64,000 nucleotides of DNA, from the NCBI RefSeq assembly GCF_032854445.1, contig NC_088301.1, positions 27,946,402 through 28,010,401 of the forward strand, read 5' to 3'. Within the stretch, counting starts at the first letter, position 1. Every line of letters starts with the position of its first letter. Positions 44,502 to 56,419 of the stretch are shown here, in pieces. The notes beneath the pieces were generated by a model, which searched no databases, was not told where the DNA came from, and worked only from the letters and a program-made list of their open reading frames with translations. This stretch comes from Liolophura sinensis (lineage: Eukaryota > Mollusca > Polyplacophora > Chitonida > Chitonidae). The position numbers and the translations under genes were made by a program.

Positions 44502-46860
44502 GTGCATTCATTGGCTGGGTTTCCAATTTCATAGTGAAATTATTAAATGAAACTAAAATTGAACATAGTGAAGTCATCGCCGGAATATAAGTGGTATATA
44601 TCTGTTGACGTTCTCCCACCCTGGTTTGTAAAGATAGAAAGCTTTCTTTTTTTTGACAATACAATCCCATCTTTGTATATTACATGTTAAGATCTTTAGT
44701 ATATTACATGTTAAAATCTTTAGTATATTACTTACTGTCAAATCTTCACCACAAGATTCAGCAGTGGTAAAAGAGAATATGTCTCGATTTTGATTGGCAG
44801 ATGGTGTGGAACATTTGAGATGCTCTGGTAAAATCTTCATTTGCATCTTTTTTGCAGGGAATATTACATTAAATTCAGGGTTTAATTGTTCTGTTTTTGT
44901 ACACAAATCAGTTATTGGGAGCTCCTTTGTCTTTTATATCAGCATTGCTGTATGTAATTTACTATGTCTATTCTAAAGCAATTTCTGACTCCAATTTTTT
45001 CAGAATTCTATAAAAACCATTGAAAGGATATCATTGTGAAATGGCTTATGGAAGCCTTTTTGCAACGCATTTATTGTGCATGATGTTCGCTATTTACAGT
45101 GTGTTACCCTTTTGATAACAGAAAAGTCCAATTTTTAATTTGACTCGACACCCATTGAATTTTGATATTGTTTTAAAATTGCATTATCTGTGATTGTAGT
45201 CAAAGTGTATTCTCCTTTGCCAAATCTGAAAAATGTCCATTCTCAGAAAGACTTTTATGAAAGCAGTTTATTGAAAGAGAAAGATTAAGCAAATTTCATA
45301 AGGTTCTGCTGTTACTTAACCCCTCCCCCACTCCCAGGATTGTTGCTTTGTTAAGTTAACAAGTATACAAGTGGCCATAGTATTATATATTGATGTGGAT
45401 ATATAGATTTGTAAAGCGTGTGTATCTAAATGTTCGCACCATAAGTAGTATCAGATTTGTGGAAAATTTAATTCTTTGCTCAATCCGAGAAAGACTGTAT
45501 TGTATTTTGTTTGGTGTATATGACACTCTATATAAGCATGAATCTACATGTAAGCATAAATCTACATGGTGGGGGGGGGGGGGTGGGAAGGTTGAGATAT
45601 TTAATGTTCTAACTATAGACAAACACTGCTAATTCATTCGTCAGGAATGGTCAGTTCATGTGCACAGTATGTAGATAATGACAGTCTGGAATGGTGACGG
45701 ACACTTATCATTCACTGACAAATATAGTAAGCAGCATCATTCATTACTTCCTGGTAAGGCTGTAATATTTGTTGTTGTTGTTGTTGTATAACAGACATTG
45801 ATTATATATATCTGATGTTAAGCCAATTGTCCAAATAACAAGTCAGTTGAAGAATATGCGTTGCTCAGCATCCTTTTGATATACTTTACTGAGGTTTCCC
45901 ATTGAGAATATTTTCATCCAAGCATGATGCAGTTTTGAAGACAATCTTTTCCACCCACTATAAAATACTTGTAAAAGTGTGCGTATTTTGAGTGTGTGGA
46001 TCTAGAAATGTGATGCAGAGAGATCTGAAAATGTACTGTTAAGAATTCATAGCAGTAGTACGGTGGCGAACGTCCTGCTGTTATTCTTCCATTAAGGCCC
46101 TATCTGAACTGTAGAACTCACACAGCTAGATCTTTTCTTGGCGGATTGTATTATTCAGAAACTTTGTCTTATTTTTCTTCTAAATACAGTATAAGTATTT
46201 TCTGTGAGAAGACTTAATAGATGCATCAAGGGAACATAATTCACCATGTATTAGTAACTATTTCGTGTTTTCTACATCAAAAACGGCAACCTTGCATGCA
46301 TAGCCTTTTGCGTGAATCCCAAAGCTGTATAAATTGCTGCCTGCCATGCAGTTTGGACCAACATTGAACCGACCTTTGTCGATTTTTTTTAATGGCCAAA
46401 GTAAACGTGTAGGTTAGTGGACCAGTGATTGTCATCCATTGATCTCAGTAGTTTGCTCTGTACTTTATTAGGATTATCAAACTTCTTCGATTATTTGAAT
46501 AGCAAGGCTTTTGCTGTGTGCCATAACGATGTAGTCGCGACTCGGTTAAACTTACCAAAGACTTTCACAGAACCTTGCTAGAATTTTGGAGAGACAGGAT
46601 CTTGAACATAGCTTATTAAATAATATATTATCAAGCCAACTGTTAAACGTCTGAGTGTTTGTCTTTGAGGCTATGTCCCAGCTCTTTTATATATATGTAG
46701 TCTTTAAGAAGATAGGGGATTGAAACTATAGGCGTGCGACGAAATACCTCACAGAAACAACGATTATAAGAAAATCATTTTTATTGGTAAGAAATCTATT
46801 GTATATTTAAATGATTTGCCCAATGGTAGGGTCCACATTCCCTGTGGGGCATTGGTGACA
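44502..46860. other. Intergenic stretch downstream of CYRI
   Basis: No gene recognised. A run of 13 G lies at 45571-45583 and a short (gtt)n near 45771. ORFs are short and without domains. Confidence 0.5.
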
Positions 46861-46864
46861 GCTG

Positions 46865-47055
46865 TTGACGATGCTAGGGTGTCCTTTTGCGCAGTCTTCC
46901 ACCAATACGCTGTGCATATTCTGTATGTCACATTTGGGAAAGGTTGGTGGTTTCCCCCCGGGTACTCCGGTTCCTTCCACATCACATAATACTGGTCGTC
47001 GTCACATAAATAATATTAAAAAAAAAATTAGTGTAATGTTCAATAACATCAAATA
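46865..47055 (+). mobile_element. Diverged SINE
   Basis: The order ttccaccaatacgctgtg, gggaaaggttggtggtttcc, cccgggtactccggttcctt, cataatactggtcgtcgtca, taaataatatt recalls the core of the main SINE (gggttt-cccgg--tctgc-cggttt, cataatgctgg) but is strongly diverged, so it is an older or related family. Confidence 0.6.
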
Positions 47056-47059
47056 AACT

Positions 47060-48000
47060 TAATTTAATTCTTTATTTATTTAATGAGGATAACCCACAGT
47101 CAATTGGCCACTAGGGGATCTCCTCTGGCATACATTTGTTCACAAGTAAGTACAATATAAATACAACTGTTATGTTTATACGATGGCAATTAGATCGGGA
47201 AAATATATTCATATATATGCCTGAACACGTTACATAATGCTGCACTTATATTTCCAGATAAATACATGTGATTATATATGCAAGTGTATGCATACAAAAC
47301 ATATTAAAACATATTAAATATGAGTAATACAGGAGGAAAATATGTGGGACTATAAATGGGAATAGAAAGCTAATCTTTTTATAAAGAAAAAAAAAAAGCT
47401 TTGTTGCGACGATGAAACGGTGCACACGTGTAAAGACAGACACGTTATCGTCTGTAGTTAATCCGTCAGATCCGCTGATTAAGATTTCGCACGTGAGCTG
47501 TCGGGAACAATCCCAAAATACAGAATAGTGTGCAGCAGGGTAAATTATCTGGACCATTGAGAAGAGCATGTGCTTTCCTTGGGTGGCGAACACGGGACAA
47601 TAAAGTGAATAATTCTGCATATTTTCATAATGAAATCCACACAGAACAAGTTCTATCATTTACAGTATTGTTGGTACATAAATCACTGTTTAGGGTACTT
47701 AGGCCCATTCTCATTCTGCACTGATTAATAGAGGCATAATTACAGAAAAAATTGTACCATGTTGTGAGGTGATTGGTTTTAGTAGGAGAAATGTACTCCT
47801 TAAAATTATTTAAGGTTCCGTTTAGCAGGCTGATTCGGCATTTAGAGGTGTTCAAGTTATTAACATTTCGTAGAGTGTAATAGGAATTTCCATTGACACT
47901 TCTAGTAGTGTATTATTCTTTCAGGTACGGTGGGGTAATATTTATTATTATTTTGTAAAACAATATAAGTCTCTTTGGATTTTCGGCTTGAATACATGGG
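47060..48000 (-). other. Possible 3' part of the decayed LINE
   Basis: Lies downstream, on the minus strand, of the reverse-transcriptase remnant and ends, in that orientation, with gttatcctcattaaataaat, which would suit a LINE 3' end. The 137-codon ORF at 47246-47659 has no recognisable domain. This assignment is inference from position only. Confidence 0.25.
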
Positions 48001-48005
48001 CTCCC

Positions 48006-48170
48006 AGTGCAATTGCTTCATCGAAGCAGTGTAAGATGTACGCCGCGAGCCTCCAGTGCCGAGCAACGCTGCACCCGCTCGATGTGTTGCGATAACTTCA
48101 TACTGCAGTTATCAAATAAAAGGACGACGTCAAACCCCAAGCACTCACTAACTCACTCACTCAAATAAAA
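48006..48170 (+). mobile_element. SINE-like fragment with a (cact)n tail
   Basis: Ends gacgacgtcaaaccccaagc then actcactaactcactcactc, the plus-oriented 3' end of the second SINE-like family. Confidence 0.55.
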
Positions 48171-48171
48171 C

Positions 48172-48815
48172 ATCATCATAAGAGTAGGTCTAATGGAACA
48201 GTTACGTCTAAATACATTTGCGTCCAAGAGTATATTTCACTCCAGTCGTAATACTTAATGTCTTACTAGCCTTGCTAACCATAGCCCTAACGAGGTCATC
48301 TCCTTTCCCGTTTTGTTGTAGGATAATGCGTATGTGCTTGTGAGATTTTACCCTCTGTACTTCAATTCCTTGGATGTAGGGTTTGGGTTAAACAATGTTT
48401 TTCATCGAGGACATTTATAAATACACAGTTTTAAGGGCATTAAAAGTCACCAGCCATTGTTTTGCCCAATTGAACACTCTTATGAAGTCTCTGGTGACCT
48501 TTTCGTAGGAAGTGGTTACATCTTGCACCTGTTCAGTTAGTGATGTATCATCTAGCAAAGATGTTAATGTCACATTCGATCTTTATACTGATATCATTAA
48601 CGTATATAAGAAATAAAAGCGGACCCACAACGGTTCCCTGCGGTACACCAGTAAAAATACGCTCACTGTTCGAGCTGACTCCGTTAGCACATACATTAAT
48701 ATATCTACCACTTAAGTAGCTCTTAACCCATAGTAACAATGCTCCATCTACTCCAAATTGCTTCAGTTTAATAATTACACCGTCATGCAATACCTTATCA
48801 AAGCCTTGCTTACGT
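48172..48815 (-). pseudogene. Non-LTR retrotransposon reverse transcriptase remnant
   Basis: On the minus strand the sequence encodes, in order, QGFDKVLHDGVIIKLKQFGV, YLSGRY, GVPQGTVVGPLLFLIYVNDI (RT fingers and palm), then after a frameshift at 48553-48558 the catalytic-loop remnant DDTSLTEQVQDV. Further shifts follow, then the thumb with VKSHKHIRIILQQNGKGDDL and a last IRPTLM. The expected FADD box is split at the frameshift, so the enzyme is dead. It is a CR1/Jockey-like element in broad terms; the clade needs a tree. The endonuclease end is not recognised. Confidence 0.9.
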
Positions 48816-48819
48816 TCAA

Positions 48820-51705
48820 ACCTTGGTAAATTTTATAAACTATTCTGAGTGATTGGTTTACTGTGAAATTGCCATGTTTGAAGTAATTAGGGATCAACAG
48901 ATGGTTTGAAAATACAGGATTCATTAAGGCCATACAGAGCTCTTTTTTTTAATATCATTGGAACTGCCAATTTCAAGTGTGCCTTATTTCTGTATACATT
49001 TTGAGGTCAGCATGTTTGGTTGAATGATACTTTTTGCTGTTTTGGTCAGTGCTCTAGTGGTATCATTGCATGTTTTCGGATTACATTCGATTGCAGTAAT
49101 GACCGAAAATAACTTCACGTTGACGAACCATCAAAGAATGAATTGATTTAGTGCCAAAGAGTATTGGTTAATTCGAAGATGTCCTTTGTAACTTCATAAT
49201 TGACCATTGTCAGAAATTGTGTAATTTGTAAATTTGTTACTACTGGAGTCACGATAATGGCAATGTTTTAGCCATGTCTTGGCAAAAAAATTATAAAACG
49301 TGCATCTCGTGAAAACTCTCTCCATCAACGCCATCACCAATTAACGCTAGCTAGATTTCCTGTACTTGGAGTACAGCTGCTTTTGTAATGCAATGTCTTC
49401 GTACAAATGGATCAAACAGTGCTATAATTTTCCTCGATCAAGCTTTAAGCATGTGATGGTTGAATTGGTCTAGTTTTAATTAGTAGCCTGTAAATCATAG
49501 ATGATTATTGCAACAAGTCGAAAAAAGACAAGGGAGAACACATGATGCAGACGCATTGCATTGCTGTGCACTTAATTGTATGCGCAATCTACGTGGATTC
49601 CCTAATGACAGCATTGTCTTCCATGCGATGATACTTGATCTGGGGATCGTAAGCATTGGTATATTGGCACCTGTTAGTGTATGTGTATATCCTGTACATT
49701 GTAAGCGTACAGAGTAGGGGTCACTTTCACAGAACTTCGTCATGTTTCTCGTAACTTTTTCCGTAAAAGGCGTTGTCTGGGTGATAGCACCATAAGGCGA
49801 TGTCATCTAAGAGAAAAGTTACGAAAAATTGTAGAAGGTGCCCTAGATCTTCTATGTTAGTATATGTATATAATATGTATATACTGTACATGTATGGACT
49901 CTGTATCGGTATATATAACATGTTGTTGAGCTATGTGGATGTTAAAGGTAGATATTTTATATTTCTGTGTTAAAAATAGTATTGTGAGAACTGTATATTA
50001 CACCACGTGAAATTAACAAGCAAAGTTTGAATTAGTTTTACTGAGGAAGAGATATACGAGACGATGGGATATATGCTTGTTATAATCGCGACTTCTCTTT
50101 GCGTTATAAGATTGGCAGCTACAACAGAGAGCATGTACTATGTAATACCATATCTCTGTGGTAGTTTTACGTTGAGTCTGTCGGTTTGTGGTTTCTTCAG
50201 AATATAGGTCAGTTTATGTATAGATGAATGGTAAAATATGTCAAAATTCCCATTTTGGATTAGTATGCGCAGGTCAAGTGCAATAAAAGTAGTTGACCAC
50301 CGCACTGTACCAGCAATTTACATGCACTATGGCTGGACAACTATATTGTGACAGAAACCATACCAGAATCCTGTTATAGCATACGCCTCGACAACTGTGA
50401 ACAATGCACGCCAAGAATGGGGCTTCCATCAGTTACAAGATTTGCTTCCTTTTGTGGCGGGCTTGTGAGCCTTTTTGTAATGCAAACCGTTATCCTGGTC
50501 AGTCTTGTTACGCCAAAGGATAGAACGAGAAGTTGAACTGGCTAATGATTACAGTGTCTTCAGTATTTTGTGCCAGTAATTTTATACTTATATACAAATT
50601 TTTAACATATCGTGAAGAAATCATCCTTGACGGCTTAGTTATACATTGAAAAAGTTATTTGTTTGGAGCCACTCTGTGTAAGGTTCGTAGATCAGTTGAT
50701 CAACATAACAAGGGCAACTGAATTTTGTATTGTACACTATTTGGAAAGTTTTATGACAGAATCATCTAAAACGTCAGTAAGGAAACTCACGCAATTCATT
50801 GGTCAAATATTTTTGATCTGAAATATAAATTTCGAAGGAATTGACGAATACCATTCTTAATATTATAAAATTTGGATGAAAAGAAATTTCATGATTTGAT
50901 GTTGTAGGAATGGAACTAAATGTTGATTGAAGAGAAAACTAAAGTCCATTACACTGAAAAAAGATTTTTGTCAGTGTATAATTATGCATTATGAAGCTCC
51001 ATTCTGAAATTTTTTAGTAACGGGTGTGAGAGTTGTTTAATTTGCATTCCTGATAAAAATTGTTTCTATTTTATTATTATTATTATTATTTGTTAAGCTG
51101 ATTTTGTTCGTTTTAACACATCCTTTGTCAACTAGTTTATCTGTGAATTATTAATTCTCGTTTCTGTTCTCCATATACCTTACCCATATACGCACAGCTA
51201 TGTGTTTGTGTGTTATACTAGTAGAGCTTATAATATAGACTTACACATGTATAGGTGTATTATATGTCAGCAACTTTCTCTAGGTGTTAACAACATAATT
51301 GTCAGCATGTGAATAAATGTGTGGTCATGTATTTCATGCGCTTCTTTGGTGTTTATTTTAATGCCCAAATCGAGTCGATTTGCAATGAAAAGCGCATTGT
51401 ATTCGACAGCTACGTGCTAAAGTTCCGCTTACATCCGATAACGAATGCCGAGAGATCAATATTTACAGTGGTAATTCGTTTTCCGTGCATGCCTCCATTG
51501 TTCTTTGGATTTTATTGGCAATGGTCAACCGACAGTGCTTGTTAAGATGGGTTTAGCTGGTCGTACATGAAGTTTCACGACCACCTATATCTTTATATGT
51601 CTTCTACGAATATAACACACACATTAGGGTCGCTCTTCCATGGGAAAGGTCGCCATGTACGTGACAAAGGTTGGTGGTTTATACCGGACACATCATCGTT
51701 CTTGA
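48820..51705. other. Intergenic stretch
   Basis: No gene recognised. Contains an 11-bp perfect inverted repeat (tcgtaactttt at 49749-49759, its complement at 49814-49824) that could mark a small foldback element. The 103-codon minus-strand ORF at 49495-49806 overlaps it and has no domain. Confidence 0.45.
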
Positions 51706-51895
51706 CCGAAATTATTTATTTTATTGTTGTTTAACGCCTATACCATGGCGGCTTGTTTTATGGGTGGTGGAAACCAATATGCCTGGAGTAAACCACCGTC
51801 CTTTCGCAAATTACTGACGAATTTTTGACGTATATATGCACACCATGTTTGTGGAAAACAAGTGGTCTTCGGTGATGGACTATTACTATATGGAT
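51706..51895 (-). mobile_element. SINE of a second family
   Basis: Reads attatttattttattgttg, tttaacgcctataccatgg, ttatgggtggtggaaacc, then ccgtcctttcgcaaattact and ccatgtttgtggaaaacaag. The tttaacgcc...ttttatggg-tgg-ggaaacc core is shared with 54577-54793. Confidence 0.6.
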
Positions 51896-51960
51896 TATTG
51901 TCACCAAGGCCTAGTGTTTTGTTAGTGCCAATCAAACCTACGCAATCACACTTCTGCAGT

Positions 51961-52830
51961 ACCGAAAGTCATGATGTAGTTGGTGTGTGTTGTTCAGAAG
52001 CCCTCTTCTCTGTGACGGATGAACTGCCGGATCTCTGTGATACTGAATGTCATGATGTAGCCGGTGTGTGTTGTTCAGAAGCCCTCTTCTCTGTGACAGA
52101 TGAACTGCCGGCTCTCTGTGATACTGAAAGTCATGATGTAGCTGGTGTGTGTTATTCAGAAGCCCTCTTCTCTGTGACAGATGAACTGCCGGATCTCTGT
52201 GATACTGAAAGTCATGATGTAGCCGGTGTGTGTTATTCAGAAGCCCTCTTCTCTGTGACAGATTAACTGCCGGATCTCTGTGATACTGAAAGTCATGATG
52301 TAGCTGGTGTGTGTTGTTCAGAAGCCCTCTTCTCTGTGGCGGATGAACTGCCGGATCTCTGTGATACTGAAAGTCATGATGTAGCTGGTGTGTGCTGTTC
52401 AGAAGCCCTCTTCTCTGTGGCGGATGAACTGCCGGATCTCTGTGATACTGAAAGTCATGATGTAGCCGGTGTGTGTTGTTCAGAAGCCCTCTTCTCTGTG
52501 ACAGATGAACTGCCGGATCTCTGTGATACTGAAAGTCATGATATAGCTGGTGTGTGCTGTTCAGAAGCCCTCCTCTCTGTGACGGATAAACTGCCGGATC
52601 TCTGTGATACTGAAAGTCATGATGTAGCTGGTGTGTGTTGTTCAGAAACCCTCTTCTCTGTGACGGATGAACTGCCGGATCTCTGTGATACTGAAAGTCA
52701 TGATGTAGCTGGTGTGTGCTGTTCAGAAGCCCTCTTCTCTGTGACAGATGAACTGCCGGATCTCTGATACTGAAAGTCATGATGTAGCTGGTGTGTGTTG
52801 TTCAGAAGCCCTCTTCTCTGTGACGGATGA
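51961..52830. repeat. 81-bp tandem repeat, about 11 copies, open on both strands
   Basis: Unit boundaries fall at 51961, 52042, 52123, 52204, 52285, 52366, 52447, 52528, 52609 and 52690, with a last partial unit from about 52769 that is two bases out of phase. The period is 27 codons. The minus strand is open for 280 codons (unit HRDPAVHPSQRRGLLNNTHQ...). The plus strand has a 27-residue unit (ESHDVAGVCCSEALFSVTDE...) broken by one TAA at 52264. Neither frame has a known domain, splice context or signal peptide. I treat it as a minisatellite, though coding cannot be excluded. Confidence 0.9.
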
Positions 52831-52839
52831 ACGTCATGG

Positions 52840-54400
52840 TGTAGATGGTTTAGAGTTATGAACGATATTGTTCAAAATGAACGTACAGACGAATCTGTAC
52901 AGAAACTGATTTCAATCAAGGCATCGTGACGATGGATTCACATCACAAGTCTGACTTGAATTTAAATAGAGGAAACGGACTCACAGACGGATGGAGAAAC
53001 CTGAACAAAAAAGGCAACCCCAAACGAGGTATCAAGACGAAGGAGTACTCCTTGATACCAAATCAAGGGAACAATTCGTCAAATTTGAATTAAGATTTCG
53101 TGCGGAAAAGAAATCATGAACAAACGTACAAACATAAAGCTATGAACAAGCTATCAATTTAAGATTCTCATACCATATCAGGATCCGTTCTTCAAGTCTG
53201 AATTGAGAAGTATCCCCGGTAAGGTTTTGTTGCAAGGGAGTCCCATACATGAACCAAATCTGACATCAATCCACCCATTTTCAAGGAAAATATCGTTCGG
53301 AAGCAACTGATTGACTGGGCAAAGACGACCCAAAAGCATTTCAAGAGAAGATGCACTGCGAATGTTTTCCTGCTAGTTTTAGCACTAATTTGAGGTAATA
53401 TTTTGGTCTAGCTATTTTTTCATTTCTCTGCCCTTTGCTGTGTCTCTTGTTGTAGGACGGGCTTTGAAGTTTACGGTGCTTTGTGTTTTGGCTGGTATTA
53501 CTTGAAACTTCATTGCATTGGCGGGTAGATGCACACAGGTCATTCAACAGCAGGCTAGAGGATTCGGGGCTTAAATATTTAGGGATAGTCTATAGTCTAT
53601 TGTTCCATGCCTTGGCGATGACGTCTTGTGGGCAAACTGCATGGTAACGTATAGTACTCGTGCATTACAAGAGAACCACACTCAGCTTGGACCCGAGTGG
53701 CCAATGGAGCGGGGATGGTACCTCATTCTTTCAATATTATCTTTTAAACTCAATTCTGTTCAGGAATAGTACTACACTTTGAGACTAACTCTGACTTAAG
53801 CCTAACACAGCTTCGTGATTCCAGGACACGAGCCACAAAGTATTCGTCGCTTTTGTGTACATGCACGTAACTGTAACGCATTAACGGCGTGGTAAACCGC
53901 TTACAAAATGGCTGCTCTCATCATGAACGACTTCGAGCACCACTATATAATAACATTACGTATATAGGCCAGTTGCTCGTAGTTCGGATAGGAAAAAACA
54001 TACAAAGCTTTGCGTGTATTAGGCATTGTTTTGCCTCTTTAACTCAAAAGGATAAAGATTTTTTTCTGCATTTCAAGCAAGTGTTATTAGTTTATATTGT
54101 GCAAGCTTTTCAAGTGTATAGTTATCTTGTTTCTCTCGAAGATATAGTCTGCTTTAGCTATAGGTCGTATACAAGGCTTGCGTTATGGGGCTGCGCTGTA
54201 CATTGCTGCACTGCCTAACGCCTGCAGCAGCTGCGTATATTAACTCAAGTATATGAAGATCACAGGAGAACTGTTTTCGTTATTTGATACTTGACAGGTG
54301 CAAATTTGAAGTTGCGTGTAGATTTTTTGTTCAGCTCTCTTTCCGTGTAAAAGCAGCTTCCGTGCTAACTGGAGACAGCTGTCCAGACGTTCACCTCACG
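52840..54400. other. Intergenic stretch
   Basis: No gene recognised; short ORFs such as 53889-54218 (plus, 109 codons) lack domains. Confidence 0.5.
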
Positions 54401-54410
54401 GCTTTACCGG

Positions 54411-54412
<2 letters not shown>

Positions 54413-54490
<78 letters not shown>
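54413..54490. repeat. (AT)39 microsatellite
   Basis: Perfect alternating AT for 78 bases. Confidence 0.97.
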
Positions 54491-54494
<4 letters not shown>

Positions 54495-54576
54495 CAGTGA
54501 TGTAATGCATTTCGAGCCTTATTTGTTAGTTTAGTAAAGCAGACGGTTATTTATTGCTAACGTCACAATATTATAG

Positions 54577-54793
54577 ACATTTGATTGATCCTTCCTTAAC
54601 GCCACACTCGAGATTCTTTCACATATGGTAGCGACCAGTTTTATGGGTGGAGGAAACCTGAGTGCGCGGTGTGAACCATCGACCAAGAGAGCAGGGAGTG
54701 TTTCAGCCCCTGTTTCAGCCAGTGCTTTGGGCTCTCACGCGTCCTAGTGACTGAAAGGTAACGCCTCCATCCACTAGACCACGGCGCGCTCCC
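54577..54793 (-). mobile_element. tRNA-derived SINE of a second family
   Basis: Minus-oriented. The right end, read on the minus strand, is gagcgcgccgtggtctagtg then gatggaggcgttacc, a clear tRNA-like A-box head. The body has ccagttttatgggtggagga, and the left end is tccttccttaacgccac. Related to 51706-51895. Confidence 0.75.
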
Positions 54794-54904
54794 ATTACAC
54801 GATTTGAATAACATTGGCGCTACTGGGCTATGTAGAATATAAGCCCATCTATAAGTTCAAGCTGCTTAATTGTTAAACGATTGATTCAGTTTATAATTTA
54901 CCGC

Positions 54905-56416
54905 CACATAAGATACAGTTATACCCATTATCTACTCGATCGTACTATGCACAAGATACAGTCATACTCATTATCTACTCGATCGTGCTGTGCACAAGAT
55001 ACAGTTATACTCATTATCTACTCGATCGTGCTATGCACAAGATACAGTTATACTCATTATCTACTCGATCGTGCTATACACAAGATACAGTTATACTCAT
55101 TAACTACTCAATCGTGCTATGCACAAGATACAGCTATACTCATTATCTACTCGACTGTGCTATGCACAAGATACAGTTATACTCATCATCTACTCGATTG
55201 TGCCATGTTCAAGATATAGTTATACTTATTATCTACTCGATCGTACTATGCACAAGATACAGTTATACCCATTATCTACTCGATTGTACTATGCACAAGA
55301 TACAGTCGTACTCATTATCTACTCGATCGTGCTATGCACAAGATACAGTCATACTCATTATCTACTCGATCGTGCTATGCACAAGTTACAGTTATACTGA
55401 TTATCTACTCGATCGTACTATGCACAATATACAGTTATACTCATTATCTACTCGATCGTGCTATACACAAGATACAGTTATACTCATTAACTACTCAATC
55501 GTGCTATGCACAAGATACAGCTATACTCATTATCTACTCGACTGTGCTATGCACAAGATACAGTTATACTCATCATCTACTCGATTGTGCCATGTTCAAG
55601 ATATAGTTATACTTATTATCTACTCGATCGTACTATGCACAAGATACAGTTATACCCATTATCTACTCGATTGTACTATGCACAAGATACAGTCGTACTC
55701 ATTATCTACTCGATCGTGCTATGCACAAGATACAGTCATACTCATTATCTACTCGATCGTGCTATGCACAAGTTACAGTTATACTGATTATCTACTCGAT
55801 CGTACTATGCACAATATACAGTCATACTCATTATCTACTCGATCGTGCTATGCACAAGATACAGTTATACTGATTATCTACTCGATCGTACTATGCACAA
55901 GATACAGTTATACTCATTATCTACTTGATCGTACTATGCACAAGATACAGTTATACTCATTATCTTCCCAGTCGTGCTACGCACAAGTTACAGTTATACT
56001 CATTATCTACTCAATCGTGCTATGCACAAGATGCAGTTATACTCATTATCTACTCGACTGTGCTATGCACAAGATACAGTTATACCCATTATCTACTCGA
56101 TGGTACTATGCACAAGATACAGTTATACTCATTATCTACTCGATCGTGCCATGCACAAGATACAGTTATACTCATTATCTACTCGATCGTGCTATGCACA
56201 AGATACAGTTATACTGATTATCTACTCGATCGTACTATGCACAAGATACAGTTATACTCATTATCTACTTGATCGTACTATGCACAAGATACAGTTATAC
56301 TCATTATCTTCCCAGTCGTGCTACGCACAAGATACAGTTATACTGATTATCTACTCGATCGTGCTACGCACAAGATACAGTTATACTCATTATCCACTCG
56401 ATCGTGCCATGCACAT
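54905..56416. repeat. 43-bp satellite array, about 35 copies, with higher-order structure
   Basis: Consensus actcattatctactcgatcg then tgctatgcacaagatacagt and tat (43 bases). Because 43 is not a multiple of three and the consensus has no stop in any plus frame, long plus-strand ORFs arise (410 codons at 54985-56217). A nine-unit block of 387 bases is duplicated in tandem (for example 55119-55400 and 55506-55787 translate identically). A further block repeats at 344 bases, eight units (the ctacttgatcg variant at 55921 and 56265). Confidence 0.97.
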
Positions 56417-56419
56417 ATA

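Noticed and set aside
47246-47659. 137-codon minus-strand ORF near a LINE remnant
   Set aside because: Hydrophobic and Phe/Tyr-rich, as expected from AT-rich non-coding DNA; no RT, endonuclease or other motif seen.
54284-54505. ORF with an Ile-Tyr repeat tail
   Set aside because: The tail is the translated (AT)39 microsatellite.
54985-56217. 410-codon plus-strand ORF
   Set aside because: Produced by the 43-bp satellite, whose consensus has no stop in any plus frame. The peptide simply cycles through three readings of the same unit.
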